DNA from: Thermoplasmatota archaeon
Lineage (GTDB): Archaea; Thermoplasmatota; Penumbrarchaeia; JASLWR01
Direction: 5' to 3'
Assembly: GCA_030740765.1 (NCBI GenBank)
Contig: JASLWR010000012.1
Location: 1-64,000, forward strand
DNA: 64,000 nucleotides
The notes below the pieces were generated by a model. The model searched no databases. It was not told where the DNA came from and saw nothing but the letters and a program-made list of their open reading frames with translations. This document shows positions 47,901 to 54,593 of this stretch, piece after piece (position 1 is the first letter of the stretch; the number at the start of each line of letters is the position of its first letter). Made by a program: the position numbers and the translations under genes.

Positions 47901-50715
47901 AATTAAGGCCCCTGTCAGTACCGGGACACTCCTGGTTGAGGTGAGGAATGAGAACAACGGACCGATCAAGAACGCTTTGATAGGGATCGACGCTATTTTT
48001 TACATTTCATCCACGGGGGATTTGAACAAGAAGCTTAAACCGGGCATCCATACCGTGGAAGTGAAGGGCAAATTATACAGTGGAATCCGATACGAGGGAT
48101 ACCTGGGAGAGGTAGAAGTTAAACTGAATGAGACCATAACTCACCGGATCACACTTCAAGAATGGGTAGAACCGCCACCCCCTGTGCCGTGGGGCGTCCT
48201 TGTGGGCAACGTGACCGACGAGAACGGTCTTCCTCTTTCGGGAACCGAGTTAATAATCAAGTGGCTGAACAAGACAATCCAAAATATCCCCGTTGGGAAC
48301 GATACAAACAACTCCAACAATGTAAATAACACCAACAATACAAACAATACAAACAACAATAACAACACCAACGAGACCGTAAAGACCGTCGAGAGTATTG
48401 AATTTGTCAGCGAATATTTCACAACTATCATCACCCCAAACGGCTCGTTCTACATAATACTCGTTCCCGGCAATTACACCATAACTTTCGAATCAATAGG
48501 GTATCAAGCTCAGACCGTGGAGATTAACATATCAGGGGGGGACGAGAGAACCTGGCTGAATGTGACACTCATAAAGAAGATCGAATACGGTTATCTCGTT
48601 TTTACGGTGGTGGATTCAAAGGGCGAAGCGTTGACAGGGATGCTTGTGGAACTCCAGGGTGAAGTGAATGACACGGTATTCGAGCTTTACGAGGACGAGG
48701 GGGAACCTGGGAAGTACCGTTCCATCAATTTACCCGAGGGAATCTACTTATTAAAGGTGTGGGCAGACAGATATGAAGAATACAATGCACGAGTGGGAAT
48801 CACCACCGGCGAGGATGGCAAGATGAATGATATTGGGAACATAGAGATGTGGAAAAATATTGAGATTCACCCTCCGCCAATAAATAATGAGGCCGATCCG
48901 TTCATGTTGATTGGCATTATTATTCTCGCAGTTCTTGTGTTACTCATCGTTGTCTTGATTTTAGTTAAACGATCAAAGGAAAAACAGATGCTGATGGACA
49001 AGGATAAAAGGCCCATACTTTGGCTGGATGAGATCAGTCTCGAGGATGTTGCCCTTATAGGTAATAAGGCAGCATACCTCGGCGAGCTCACTTCAAAGAC
49101 TGGCGTTCCCGTACCCGTGGGCTTCACCACCACCCGGGCAGCATTCGAAATGTTCATGTCCGGGGAAGTCCTTTCAGAAAAATTGAATGAAAAGATCGCG
49201 AAATTCGAGGATCCGGAAGACGTGGAATTACTGGGAACGATAGGGAAACAATGCCGTTATGCCATCCTCAAGACCGACCTGAGTCCCGCATTTGAAAAGG
49301 CCGTAGGTTTATTCTATGATGAACTGGTGGTGAAGTACAGAGAAATGCAGGGAAAAACCGCAGAAGAAGCTGAGGACGAAGCTGAGGAAGAACCATATCT
49401 GGCAGTTCGTTTATCCGTTGACGAGGAAAAGCTGCCCCATGAGCTCTTCGCTGCCGGTCAGAAGTCATATCTCAATATTCGGGGACTGGAAAGTGTTCTG
49501 GAGAGAATCAAAGAATGTTATTCATTGACATTTACAGACGAAGCGATACTGCACAGGCGGCTCGAAGAGATAGATCACACGACCGAGGGAATTTCAATAA
49601 TCGTGCAATTGATGGTGTTCTCAAAGGGAGCGGGAACCATGTGTACCCTTGATGCCTCGGGTGGTAACAGGGACCTTATGTCAATCAAAGCTGCTTACGG
49701 ATTGGGGGAGTATGTTGTGGAAGAGAAGGTCACGCCTCATTCCTACCTTGTAAACAAGGACAGTGTGGAAATCGAGGAAAGGAAGATCACACCCTTGGGT
49801 ATTATGCTGACCCGTAGCTCGGAAGGCGGTGTCGAGGAGGTACCCGTATCGCCGGATGACTTCGAAAAAGAGCTTCTCTCGGACGAACAGGTCGCGGAAC
49901 TGGCTACTTTAGGTAAGGAGATGGAGACTCATTTCGAAAAGCATATGGAAATGGAATGGGCGTTGGACGAGAGGGACGGTATGCTTTGGATGATCAATGC
50001 GCGACCCGAGGTATATTGGTCCTCGAAACCGCAGGAAACCGAGGAGCAGGTGGAATTCACCTGCCCGGACTGCGGAGAGACCGTGGAAGAAAAGGAAACG
50101 TTCTGTGATTCTTGTGGTGCTGATTTCGAAGCTCCCGAGCGAACTGTAGTGGAGAAAGTGGTTGAACGCAGGGAGGAGGAGTTCCTCTGTCCCGAATGCG
50201 GCAAAACTGTGGCTGAAGAGGCGAAAAAATGCGATTCCTGTGATGCCGATTTCGAAACACCCATAACGCGTAAGACCGAAGAAATCACAGAAGATGAGAT
50301 GGTAGAAGAAGAACCTTTGGAACCTGAAACCATCACGGAAGAGGATATCGAGGACATTGACCTTGGAGATCTGGAGGAGGAAACCGGGGAAGATATCTCA
50401 TTTGACATTGACGACCTTGACGACCTTGACGATGATGTATCCCTGAGTGCTCTGGATATGATGGTCTCAAGAATGCTTGGCGAAGAAGAGGGAGAACCTG
50501 AAACCCCTGAGGAAGAGCCTCCTGACGAACCCGACGAACAGCCAGTCCCCGCAGATGAGACGGAGGCCCCCGAGGAAGAGGATATGATGACCCTGGATGA
50601 CCTGGACCTTGACGAAATAGAGATAGAGGGCGATGACGATATGGACCTCGATATCGATCTTGATGACATATCCATAGAAGACCTGGAGATGAGCCTGGAC
50701 GAGCTGGGAGAATAA
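41974..50715 (+). CDS. Giant surface protein with cytoplasmic PEP-synthase/PPDK-type ATP-binding domain and zinc ribbons
   Basis: One unbroken frame of 2913 residues. A signal peptide (about 8-27) is followed by seven FG-GAP/VCBS motifs (such as DLDKDGLSEIVVGD and DLDGDGDMEIVTGG; about 70-415), as in a seven-bladed propeller. CARDB-like beta domains (about 420-940, 1340-1560) and two jelly-roll modules (about 940-1105, 1187-1340) come next. Then follow a carboxypeptidase-regulatory-like domain (about 1560), a Big_5 domain (about 1873-1975), and more regulatory-like domains around an Asn/Thr linker. Asn-X-Ser/Thr sites are very frequent. A transmembrane helix lies at about 2310-2332. The cytoplasmic part begins with a PPDK_N-like domain (about 2346-2685): IGNKAAYLGEL, VPVPVGF, LPHELFAAGQKSYLNIRG, and YGLGEYVVEEKVTPHSYLV. 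Two CxxC-CxxC zinc ribbons and a 150-residue acidic tail follow. The swivelling His domain and PEP-binding domain of true PEP synthase are absent. Confidence 0.85.
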   Translation: MATTGPANRLLSIILVCVMCLSGIPPFMDSMNEASASRSKIPGLDSENIFYPVWSNKTDSNSTLREEPRDIFTTTNVKDLDKDGLSEIVVGDASGWFYVYEYNGTDNNYTEKYSNDTGGSVIHTVTCGDLDGDGDMEIVTGGDNNQIRIYEWNQSIGSDNYTLANLSNLGGEVRDMEIRDLDNDFKNELVVGWDQGVTIYSFNQTYHFATEFHYGTGHPIYSISTGDYNSNMKTDVAAGELNHSSIYIFENIAWDVYTQVLFQPLQMNPGNASGNVLCLETVDIDSDGKEELISGSGSGELNLITTPNIYANITFSQLDKLGNGEIWDIFFEDADLDKRNDIYVAADHNYSVYDYEYVSGDKALLKNYDKMLLSGPLGSNAEPAPSSIFIADPDNDGRGDVIVGCFGDANDSMLFVLERNVFNDDVEVSGINFPTDGGTLPTGSYNINATVRNLGTKQEVFDVNCSIYDSNLNLIYASNEIALQLSSGESAYIDFDFPPWIANTQGTYHINVTTQLPADENRSNDYRNITINITDIYDLSVESVILSGLAPYGEGENISINASILNVGNMQANTVPVYLMINSTQGYYYNDTDQTINLGPGNSTDIAFTPAWAPPTEGIYTVNISIMWDLDHNITNNYSYQLLPVKNIIDISAEINKLVSGYSIIDPRDGLDIFNTNTSLVVNGTVKNLGNKEETFNVTLNITDDNDTSVFLKNRELTLGKGELANVEFDKWNTQNISYANYTINISASEPDENQGTDNNYSTKQIRVWDMYDLGASDIKLNRSVPLNTNISINVNATIKNTGNLNLSNYTVRLEIRNSTGVLDQSESTLVETRLNRSETYTASYQLNTPLTEGFFTINVTVIYENDTYGPNNFTTLTINVDDLHDIAMDTLTFQGLNVQGHYPTGVHSLGATTRNLGTTKESFDVRIKVGHSSGNNLTLLNDDMENGSGSWEHISLEGDDLWHMVNSSNSFPGNHSNDTSWWFGSEQTGHYNNSTRAIIYQTIDLGNAFHASVDFWMNHSFENGDDYSRLVINNDTTLDPRNATWTEIDGPYTGNSTGWLWKDINISSYAGQKIQIGFSIYSDADNADFRGIYLDDVRVNITQTAFDHLNTVNKDLEPNASALIADAYNFAQEADYLIIFESTLPRDEVDGNNITTWKLNILNYHDIGTTETVLISKRNEEVRYSASFEDPNAPQWTHGGVNDDWAKGSPVSGPMMGHSPENVWATNLQGKYLPNASSWLMTPSLIRIPWGSSVEFWIWYSTNLSMNDVLSFQVSNNSGTTWTTMREYTGSTLAWQKEQVSLGDFYGNLSCRFFFSSDGQVQGDGFYIDDFRAISTAPFHVGETSSFNVTIHNFGNVPETNPELLMSVTNTENQSYKFSEKKTTVVTLQPGDSHTFVWNYLPPENGTYSVFFDTILSTDLDMNNNRSFGSVVVYNHTDIQVLEISKPTDDNVFRLGETFEITASISNEGTWDWQSVPVSFNITTNVNGRDIVKNHTVYKITLSRNETSNVSHKFTIPYMQGARYDIRVSVPLNNTQDMNFVNNDKTIFVYGLSVEKSPALFGYVTSKFDGEPIKGASVSRKIGDDTRLTVTDVKGFYWFQLDNFGSVEIRVVSEGFITLTTTVTADQNKNLRKDLALEVANYAPTVSIVDTPEFAIVGETVTFDVAFGDLDIGQDHFFNISSNISGNIDVGGGMNLGTSSFSFNSSQLETGVHRIFVNVSDLYSKSSTSAVLVIYGLRSIDESAGFPLSVWLEGEFGGSGDVLLQYNDTKPDHCANISNDLAVVGGFATVNMTGQGRIKWTRILFKYSESSLPPGSYQEDLGLYYYDDNNEKWIKLNASVIDTGNNSIFVNQSNTPSYGIYTLLVKRDLTEPTITGVEPQDGAGDVDVATNYTIGFSELIDHTTIEGSITVLDSGNNEIEFDIKVVDDTRNQTTNVTLDFTESLDYLRGYTVNISSNLSDLAGNILEAISFKFITIKAPVSTGTLLVEVRNENNGPIKNALIGIDAIFYISSTGDLNKKLKPGIHTVEVKGKLYSGIRYEGYLGEVEVKLNETITHRITLQEWVEPPPPVPWGVLVGNVTDENGLPLSGTELIIKWLNKTIQNIPVGNDTNNSNNVNNTNNTNNTNNNNNTNETVKTVESIEFVSEYFTTIITPNGSFYIILVPGNYTITFESIGYQAQTVEINISGGDERTWLNVTLIKKIEYGYLVFTVVDSKGEALTGMLVELQGEVNDTVFELYEDEGEPGKYRSINLPEGIYLLKVWADRYEEYNARVGITTGEDGKMNDIGNIEMWKNIEIHPPPINNEADPFMLIGIIILAVLVLLIVVLILVKRSKEKQMLMDKDKRPILWLDEISLEDVALIGNKAAYLGELTSKTGVPVPVGFTTTRAAFEMFMSGEVLSEKLNEKIAKFEDPEDVELLGTIGKQCRYAILKTDLSPAFEKAVGLFYDELVVKYREMQGKTAEEAEDEAEEEPYLAVRLSVDEEKLPHELFAAGQKSYLNIRGLESVLERIKECYSLTFTDEAILHRRLEEIDHTTEGISIIVQLMVFSKGAGTMCTLDASGGNRDLMSIKAAYGLGEYVVEEKVTPHSYLVNKDSVEIEERKITPLGIMLTRSSEGGVEEVPVSPDDFEKELLSDEQVAELATLGKEMETHFEKHMEMEWALDERDGMLWMINARPEVYWSSKPQETEEQVEFTCPDCGETVEEKETFCDSCGADFEAPERTVVEKVVERREEEFLCPECGKTVAEEAKKCDSCDADFETPITRKTEEITEDEMVEEEPLEPETITEEDIEDIDLGDLEEETGEDISFDIDDLDDLDDDVSLSALDMMVSRMLGEEEGEPETPEEEPPDEPDEQPVPADETEAPEEEDMMTLDDLDLDEIEIEGDDDMDLDIDLDDISIEDLEMSLDELGE

Positions 50716-50720
50716 TATTC

Positions 50721-51332
50721 CTACGCATCAACATTGGTCAATTTATAGAGATTTGCCTGCCGGTGCATCTCCAGAGCATACTCGATGTGTCCAACTAACT
50801 CGTTCTTCGGTGTTTTCCCGACAATCTCCCCGTAGAAGGGTTTTACCACGCCGTCACTATCTTTATTCAAGGTAATTATAATAAAGGTCGGCGCCTCATG
50901 TAATTCACCATTCAGAAAATCATATATGCCCCACGCCCTGTACATCTCATCATCCTCTCCCCAGTATGCTAAAAAGAACTCGACCTCGTCCTCGTATTCA
51001 CTTTCGATATCCTCGATGACTGGCAGCATCTCGTCACAAGCCACGCATCCGTATTTTAGAGAAAAGTCAATAAAAACCACTTTTTCTTCCATCTCGTCGA
51101 GAATCCAATCGGGATGATCCGCTCCGTTTGCAGTCTGAAATCGGAATTCTACATTGCTCACAGGTGTCAATCCCAGACATGAAAGGCATTTTGGAATAGA
51201 AATCTCTTCATTGTAACCATAGCCCCCCAGTGCGATCCCACTTATCATCAAGGCCAACGTTACCGTAGCTAGGATCAATTGAGGTAGTCTTCTTTTGGAA
51301 GCATCTCCGGCCTTTTCAGGTTGTATTTCCAT
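50721..51332 (-). CDS. Membrane-anchored thioredoxin-like protein
   Basis: A 203-residue protein with one N-terminal membrane helix (LPQLILATVTLALMISGIALGGY) and an outward-facing thioredoxin fold. The redox motif is CVAC in KYGCVACDEMLPVIEDI, followed by the cis-proline region EAPTFIII. A second pair, CLSC, lies just after the membrane helix (SIPKCLSCLGL). Two CxxC pairs could pass electrons between each other, as in exported thiol-disulfide proteins. A GGGAGA site precedes the ATG. The gene converges with the giant surface-protein gene, five bases away; a role in folding surface proteins is only a guess. Confidence 0.8.
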   Translation of the reverse strand: MEIQPEKAGDASKRRLPQLILATVTLALMISGIALGGYGYNEEISIPKCLSCLGLTPVSNVEFRFQTANGADHPDWILDEMEEKVVFIDFSLKYGCVACDEMLPVIEDIESEYEDEVEFFLAYWGEDDEMYRAWGIYDFLNGELHEAPTFIIITLNKDSDGVVKPFYGEIVGKTPKNELVGHIEYALEMHRQANLYKLTNVDA

Positions 51333-51394
51333 ATCGTTCTCCCGTTCCTGTGCTGGGTTATATAAAATAAGAATTGGAATAAGAGAAATAATAT

Positions 51395-51548
51395 GCGGGT
51401 GCTCGCTTCACTACGCAACAGCTTCGCCGTTGCTGCCCCCTCATTTTTTTCTCCCATTGGTCGTAAAAAATACGGGTTCCCGCTTCGCTCCGTCGAATCA
51501 GAGATTCGACTGCACCCCCACATTTCCCTCCCTTTGGTCGTAAAATGT
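51395..51548 (-). repeat. Two 77-nt structured tandem units after tRNA-Gly
   Basis: Starting in the tRNA 3' end, ACCCG recurs at exact 77-base steps (51549, 51472, 51395 as right-hand reference points on the plus strand). On the minus strand each unit has a hairpin with the conserved loop TACGACCAA and GGGAG but a different stem (ACATTT/AAATGT or ATTTTTT/AAAAAAT). Then come GGGGG(T)GCA, a second hairpin with unrelated stems (GTCGAATC/GATTCGAC or GCAACGGC/GCTGTTGC), and GGAGCGAAGCGGG or a variant. The G-U pair in the second unit's stem fits a minus-strand RNA. The block ends about 60 bases before the thioredoxin-like gene. Confidence 0.7.
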
Positions 51549-51620
51549 GCGGGTGCCGGGATTTGAACCCGAGTTTTAAGCTTGGCAAGCTTAAGTGATA
51601 CCAGGCTACACCACACCCGC
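51548..51620 (-). tRNA. tRNA-Gly (anticodon GCC)
   Basis: A complete cloverleaf on the minus strand. The 7-bp acceptor stem is GCGGGTG/CACCCGC with discriminator A. The anticodon stem TAAGC/GCTTA holds the loop TTGCCAA, giving anticodon GCC for glycine. The T loop is TTCAAAT. The CCA end is not encoded, and no intron is present. The 3' end is followed by the tandem 77-nt units. Confidence 0.95.
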
Positions 51621-51713
51621 GTTGAGCTGAAATTTAATTTATCCAACGGATGTCAGGAATAAGCATCCAAGCACATATAAATATATTGCCAGCGTCCTCC
51701 CCCAAAATGAAAA

Positions 51714-51989
51714 TCATGCCTTCAACAAGGTTATTTCAAGAGAGGAAACGCTAACAGTACGACCGTCGTTGGATGGCAAACTCTCTGTGTCGGTCTCCAT
51801 TTTCTCTATGGTCACATCCTTCAAAAAGCGGTTCTTCACTATCTCGGCCACATCTATAGCCTTTGCAGTAACCCTGCCCCTGGCCTTGATAACCACCCTG
51901 TTGGCGCCGGAATTGAACTCGGTCATAACTGCGAGAACATAGTTCATGGTTGGTCGTTTTCCAATAAAGATCATCGGCATTTCTGACAT
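51714..51989 (-). CDS. albA: Alba DNA/RNA-binding chromatin protein
   Basis: A 91-residue Alba-family protein that coats DNA or RNA. It opens with FIGKRPTMNYVLAVMTEF; the lysine in GKRP is the residue that is acetylated or methylated in other archaea. VVIKARGRVTAKAIDVAEIVKNRF is the helix 2 region, followed by the beta-hairpin arm and the strand VSSLEITLLKA. An AGGTGAT site precedes the ATG. It is transcribed away from tRNA-Gly's upstream side, as a single gene. Confidence 0.95.
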   Translation of the reverse strand: MSEMPMIFIGKRPTMNYVLAVMTEFNSGANRVVIKARGRVTAKAIDVAEIVKNRFLKDVTIEKMETDTESLPSNDGRTVSVSSLEITLLKA

Positions 51990-52121
51990 CTTATCACCTC
52001 TGGAACGGTGGAAATTTAATCGTAATCATCGGTTCTGTTGTTGTTCTTCGTAGTTCCCGAATTACTTCCCTAATAGACGCTGTAAACTTGACTGTCATTA
52101 ATGATCATTACCCGAAATGCA

Positions 52122-53345
52122 TCATTTTCCTAGAGGGTTTCTTCTCTTTAGCTTCTTTGCCGGCGCCAATTCCGTGGACAGTTCTTCCATCATGGGTTCG
52201 ATGGTTATGGGAATATCGTCGATGGTGGGTACTTCTCCGAGAACGCTCTCAACGGAACCTATCCTCTTTTCCAGTTCATCGAGGTCCGACAGCTTGTGCT
52301 CCGGGATCTTGGTCCCGCTCCCGATGTACCCCGCCAACCCTTCAACGAGCTTCGTTATCTCGAAGGGCAGAATAATCTTCGTGGCCTGACCGTTACCAAT
52401 AGACTTGAGGGCATCCAGAGACAGAACAGAAAGGGATTTCTGGTCCAGGGTTGCGGCTCCCAGGGACAACACCCTAAGTTTCTGCGCCTCTCCCTGCGCC
52501 TCCAGTATTCGTGCAGTTCGCTCTCCTTCAGCAAGCAGTATTTTGGACTGTCTAATACCTTCGGCATTCAATATCTTCGCCTGCCGACCCCCTTCTGCGT
52601 TCAGAATGGCTGACTTCTTCAATCCGGTGGCCCGAAGGATTGCAGCTCTCTTCTCCCTCTCGGCGGCGGTCTGCTCCTCCATGGATTTCTTTACAGTCCT
52701 TGCCGGATCGACCTCTCGTATCTCCACCGCCTGGACCTTCACGCCCCAGGGGTCCGTGGCCTGGTCCAGGATATCCCTCAATTTAATGTTGATGGTCTCC
52801 CTGCTCGACAGCACCTGATCCAGTTCCATGTCGCCTATCACCGAGCGGAGGGTGGTCTGGGCTAGGAAGATTGTGCCAACCTTGTAATTCTCGATCTCGT
52901 AGAACGCCTTTTTCACATCGTTGACCTTGATATAGATGACCGCATCGACGTTCGTGGGTGAATTATCCTTTGTGATCACTTCCTGACGAGGTACGTCAAG
53001 GGTCTGGGTACGGATGTCCAGTGTGTGGACCGTGGAAACAAAAGGTTTTATGATATTGAAACCGGGATCCAACCTCCTTTTAAACGAACCCAGTTGCTCA
53101 AGCAGACCCTGTTCGTACGGCCGGATTATCTTGTACGATTTCATCAATACGACCAGTCCGAACAGGAGAATAACCACGGCCAGGATTACTAGGCAAATGG
53201 TCTGTGCATCGGCCCCACCGTCATCTTCGGTAGTACCGTCATCATCGCTATCATCTTCCTGCGCCATTACTGAGTTTGCCACCAGGACAAGGCCCAGGAA
53301 GAACAAAACCGTTACTGCGATCATTAGTCGTTTTTTCACCTTCAT
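52122..53345 (-). CDS. SPFH/stomatin-like membrane protein
   Basis: A 407-residue band-7 protein. Two hydrophobic N-terminal segments (about 8-28 and 49-70) flank a short acidic DDSDDDGTTEDDGG loop. The SPFH domain runs at about 75-240 (IRPYEQGLLEQLGSFKRRLDPG). A coiled-coil region with AEG-repeats follows (ILNAEGGRQAKILNAEGIRQ), then a C-terminal tail. Such proteins form ring-like oligomers on membranes. The start lies five bases after the NfeD stop with a GAGGTGA site, the usual NfeD-stomatin pairing in archaea and bacteria. Confidence 0.92.
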   Translation of the reverse strand: MKVKKRLMIAVTVLFFLGLVLVANSVMAQEDDSDDDGTTEDDGGADAQTICLVILAVVILLFGLVVLMKSYKIIRPYEQGLLEQLGSFKRRLDPGFNIIKPFVSTVHTLDIRTQTLDVPRQEVITKDNSPTNVDAVIYIKVNDVKKAFYEIENYKVGTIFLAQTTLRSVIGDMELDQVLSSRETINIKLRDILDQATDPWGVKVQAVEIREVDPARTVKKSMEEQTAAEREKRAAILRATGLKKSAILNAEGGRQAKILNAEGIRQSKILLAEGERTARILEAQGEAQKLRVLSLGAATLDQKSLSVLSLDALKSIGNGQATKIILPFEITKLVEGLAGYIGSGTKIPEHKLSDLDELEKRIGSVESVLGEVPTIDDIPITIEPMMEELSTELAPAKKLKRRNPLGK

Positions 53346-53349
53346 TCAT

Positions 53350-53811
53350 TCACCTCTTCCTTTCTGTTAGTGATGCCACCACCAAGTGAACACCTTCCGA
53401 GCCGATCACCTTCACCTTTCTACCCTCGGGAATGACCTTTGTGGATTCGGCAGACCACGTCTCCGAACCTATCCTAACCTTTCCGTAAGTAGGGCGTTCC
53501 GGGTCGGTTTCCCTGGTTACGATACCTATTCTACCCCGGAGACCCTCCGACGTGGTGGTCACGGGGTTGGAGACAGGTGCCAATTTTCTGTAGATCATGA
53601 TCGTTAGAATGGATGCAATGGTTGTGCACACCAGAACGATGGTCCATCCCCACCAGCTCGTGACCACTTCTTCGATGCCGAGGATCCACGACAGTATTCC
53701 AAAGACTATCACTGCGGTTCCCGGTATGGCAATGAAGAATCCCGGAATCACCGCCTCAAGGATAACAAGAATTATCCCGATAACGATAATTGCAATGCTT
53801 ATATTAAACAT
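53350..53811 (-). CDS. NfeD-like membrane protein
   Basis: A 153-residue short-form NfeD protein. Three hydrophobic segments fill about residues 3-85 (SIAIIVIGIILVILEAVIPGFFIAIPG and more). The OB-fold C-terminal domain begins at about 95 (LRGRIGIVTRETDPERPTYGKVRI). The start at 53811 (MFNISIAI) gives the normal N-terminus; the printed longer frame adds 26 residues unlike the family. It is the partner of the stomatin-like protein, and its stop is five bases before that start. Confidence 0.88.
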   Translation of the reverse strand: MFNISIAIIVIGIILVILEAVIPGFFIAIPGTAVIVFGILSWILGIEEVVTSWWGWTIVLVCTTIASILTIMIYRKLAPVSNPVTTTSEGLRGRIGIVTRETDPERPTYGKVRIGSETWSAESTKVIPEGRKVKVIGSEGVHLVVASLTERKR

Positions 53812-53997
53812 GAATTCACGTTCCTTGTGAATGGATAATATTACTAAAACCCTCCGATTGATTAAGGGCCGATCAGGCGTCTTATACAACTTGGGTGATC
53901 ATATAAGGCAACCGGGCTTATATAAATATATCCTCTATAAAAAATAATCTAAAAGAATAAAAAAGAAAAAAAGAAGGGAAAGAGGGGAATGGCTTAC

Positions 53998-54312
53998 TTA
54001 CCCAAAGAGTGCTCCGAGACCGGAAACGGCTTCCTCTTCGGAAACCTCCTCTTCTTCCTCTTTCTCTTCTTCCACTTGTGCTACCGCAGCCTTTGCCGGG
54101 GTTGGAGCTCCTCCGGAAGCAGCAGCCGGCGCAGCGAAAGCAGCGCTCTTTATGGCTTCCTCGATATTTACATTCTCGAGTGAAGCCACAAGTGCCTTGA
54201 TCCGTGATGAATCGGCACTAATTCCAGCGGCCTTCAATACCTTGCTCAATGCGTCCGGGGTTACTTTTTTCCCCGCGGAATGAAGCAACATCGCACTATA
54301 GATGTATTCCAT
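53998..54312 (-). CDS. rpl12: Ribosomal protein L12 (P1), archaeal
   Basis: The dimeric stalk protein that recruits translation factors. Its 104 residues open [26 protein letters not shown]-like helices for dimerisation and L10 binding. An Ala-rich hinge follows, and the protein ends with the conserved factor-binding tail [18 protein letters not shown]. That tail is almost identical to the end of L10 next door, as usual in archaea. It is the last gene of the spt5-L11-L1-L10-L12 group. About 280 bases separate it from L10, filled by a structured repeat, which is unusual for this operon. Confidence 0.95.
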   Translation of the reverse strand: MEYIYSAMLLHSAGKKVTPDALSKVLKAAGISADSSRIKALVASLENVNIEEAIKSAAFAAPAAASGGAPTPAKAAVAQVEEEKEEEEEVSEEEAVSGLGALFG

Positions 54313-54593
54313 GTTCGTATCCTCCTTTTCATTTTTTGATAAATATATACTCGTTATTCGTTTTTTTCTTCTGCGGAATCGGTCCGTCCGGGCTCCCGCT
54401 TCGCTCCGGCGTACCCGACATCGAATCAGAGATTCGATTAGGGTTAATAGAAACTTGTTTCTATGTCACCTTACGGCACACCTGAGCCTTCGATTTCCTG
54501 CGGAAATCTACAGGCTATGATTCCACGAACATTGTCAAGCTGCGAACCCTTGAAGCATCAAGATGCATCAAAGCTTCGCACCATTGACAATAT
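54313..54593 (-). other. Structured spacer between rpl10 and rpl12
   Basis: A spacer of this size is unexpected inside the stalk operon. It contains at least six stems on the minus strand, including GATTTCC-GCA-GGAAATC, TAGAAAC-AA-GTTTCTA and ATCGAATC-TCT-GATTCGAT, and belongs to the repeat family described separately. The last 60 bases hold an AT-rich region with a GAGG site before rpl12. Confidence 0.6.
54373..54591 (-). repeat. Structured intergenic repeat, copy A (longest)
   Basis: ATTGTCAA (54531-54538) pairs with TTGACAAT (54584-54591) around an inner stem TGCGAA/TTCGCA. Next to it GCGGAATC (54373-54380) pairs with GATTCCAC (54519-54526), where the one imperfect pair is a G-U only in a minus-strand RNA. 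Between these lie several hairpins and the GGAGCGAAGCGGG motif. The 17-base hairpin TCGAATCAGAGATTCGA is identical to one in the tandem unit at 51.5 kb. The copy begins within five bases of the rpl10 stop codon. Confidence 0.65.

Noticed and set aside
48297-48370. Asn/Thr codon repeat as a mobile or regulatory repeat
   Set aside because: It is in frame and best read as a flexible, glycosylation-prone linker in the giant protein.
49929-50734. Serine-rich minus-strand frames of up to 248 codons
   Set aside because: They are the reverse of the acidic tail of the giant protein.
51395-51548. CRISPR array
   Set aside because: Only two units, with no short identical repeats separated by unique spacers and no cas genes. 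The units keep loops and vary stems, unlike CRISPR.
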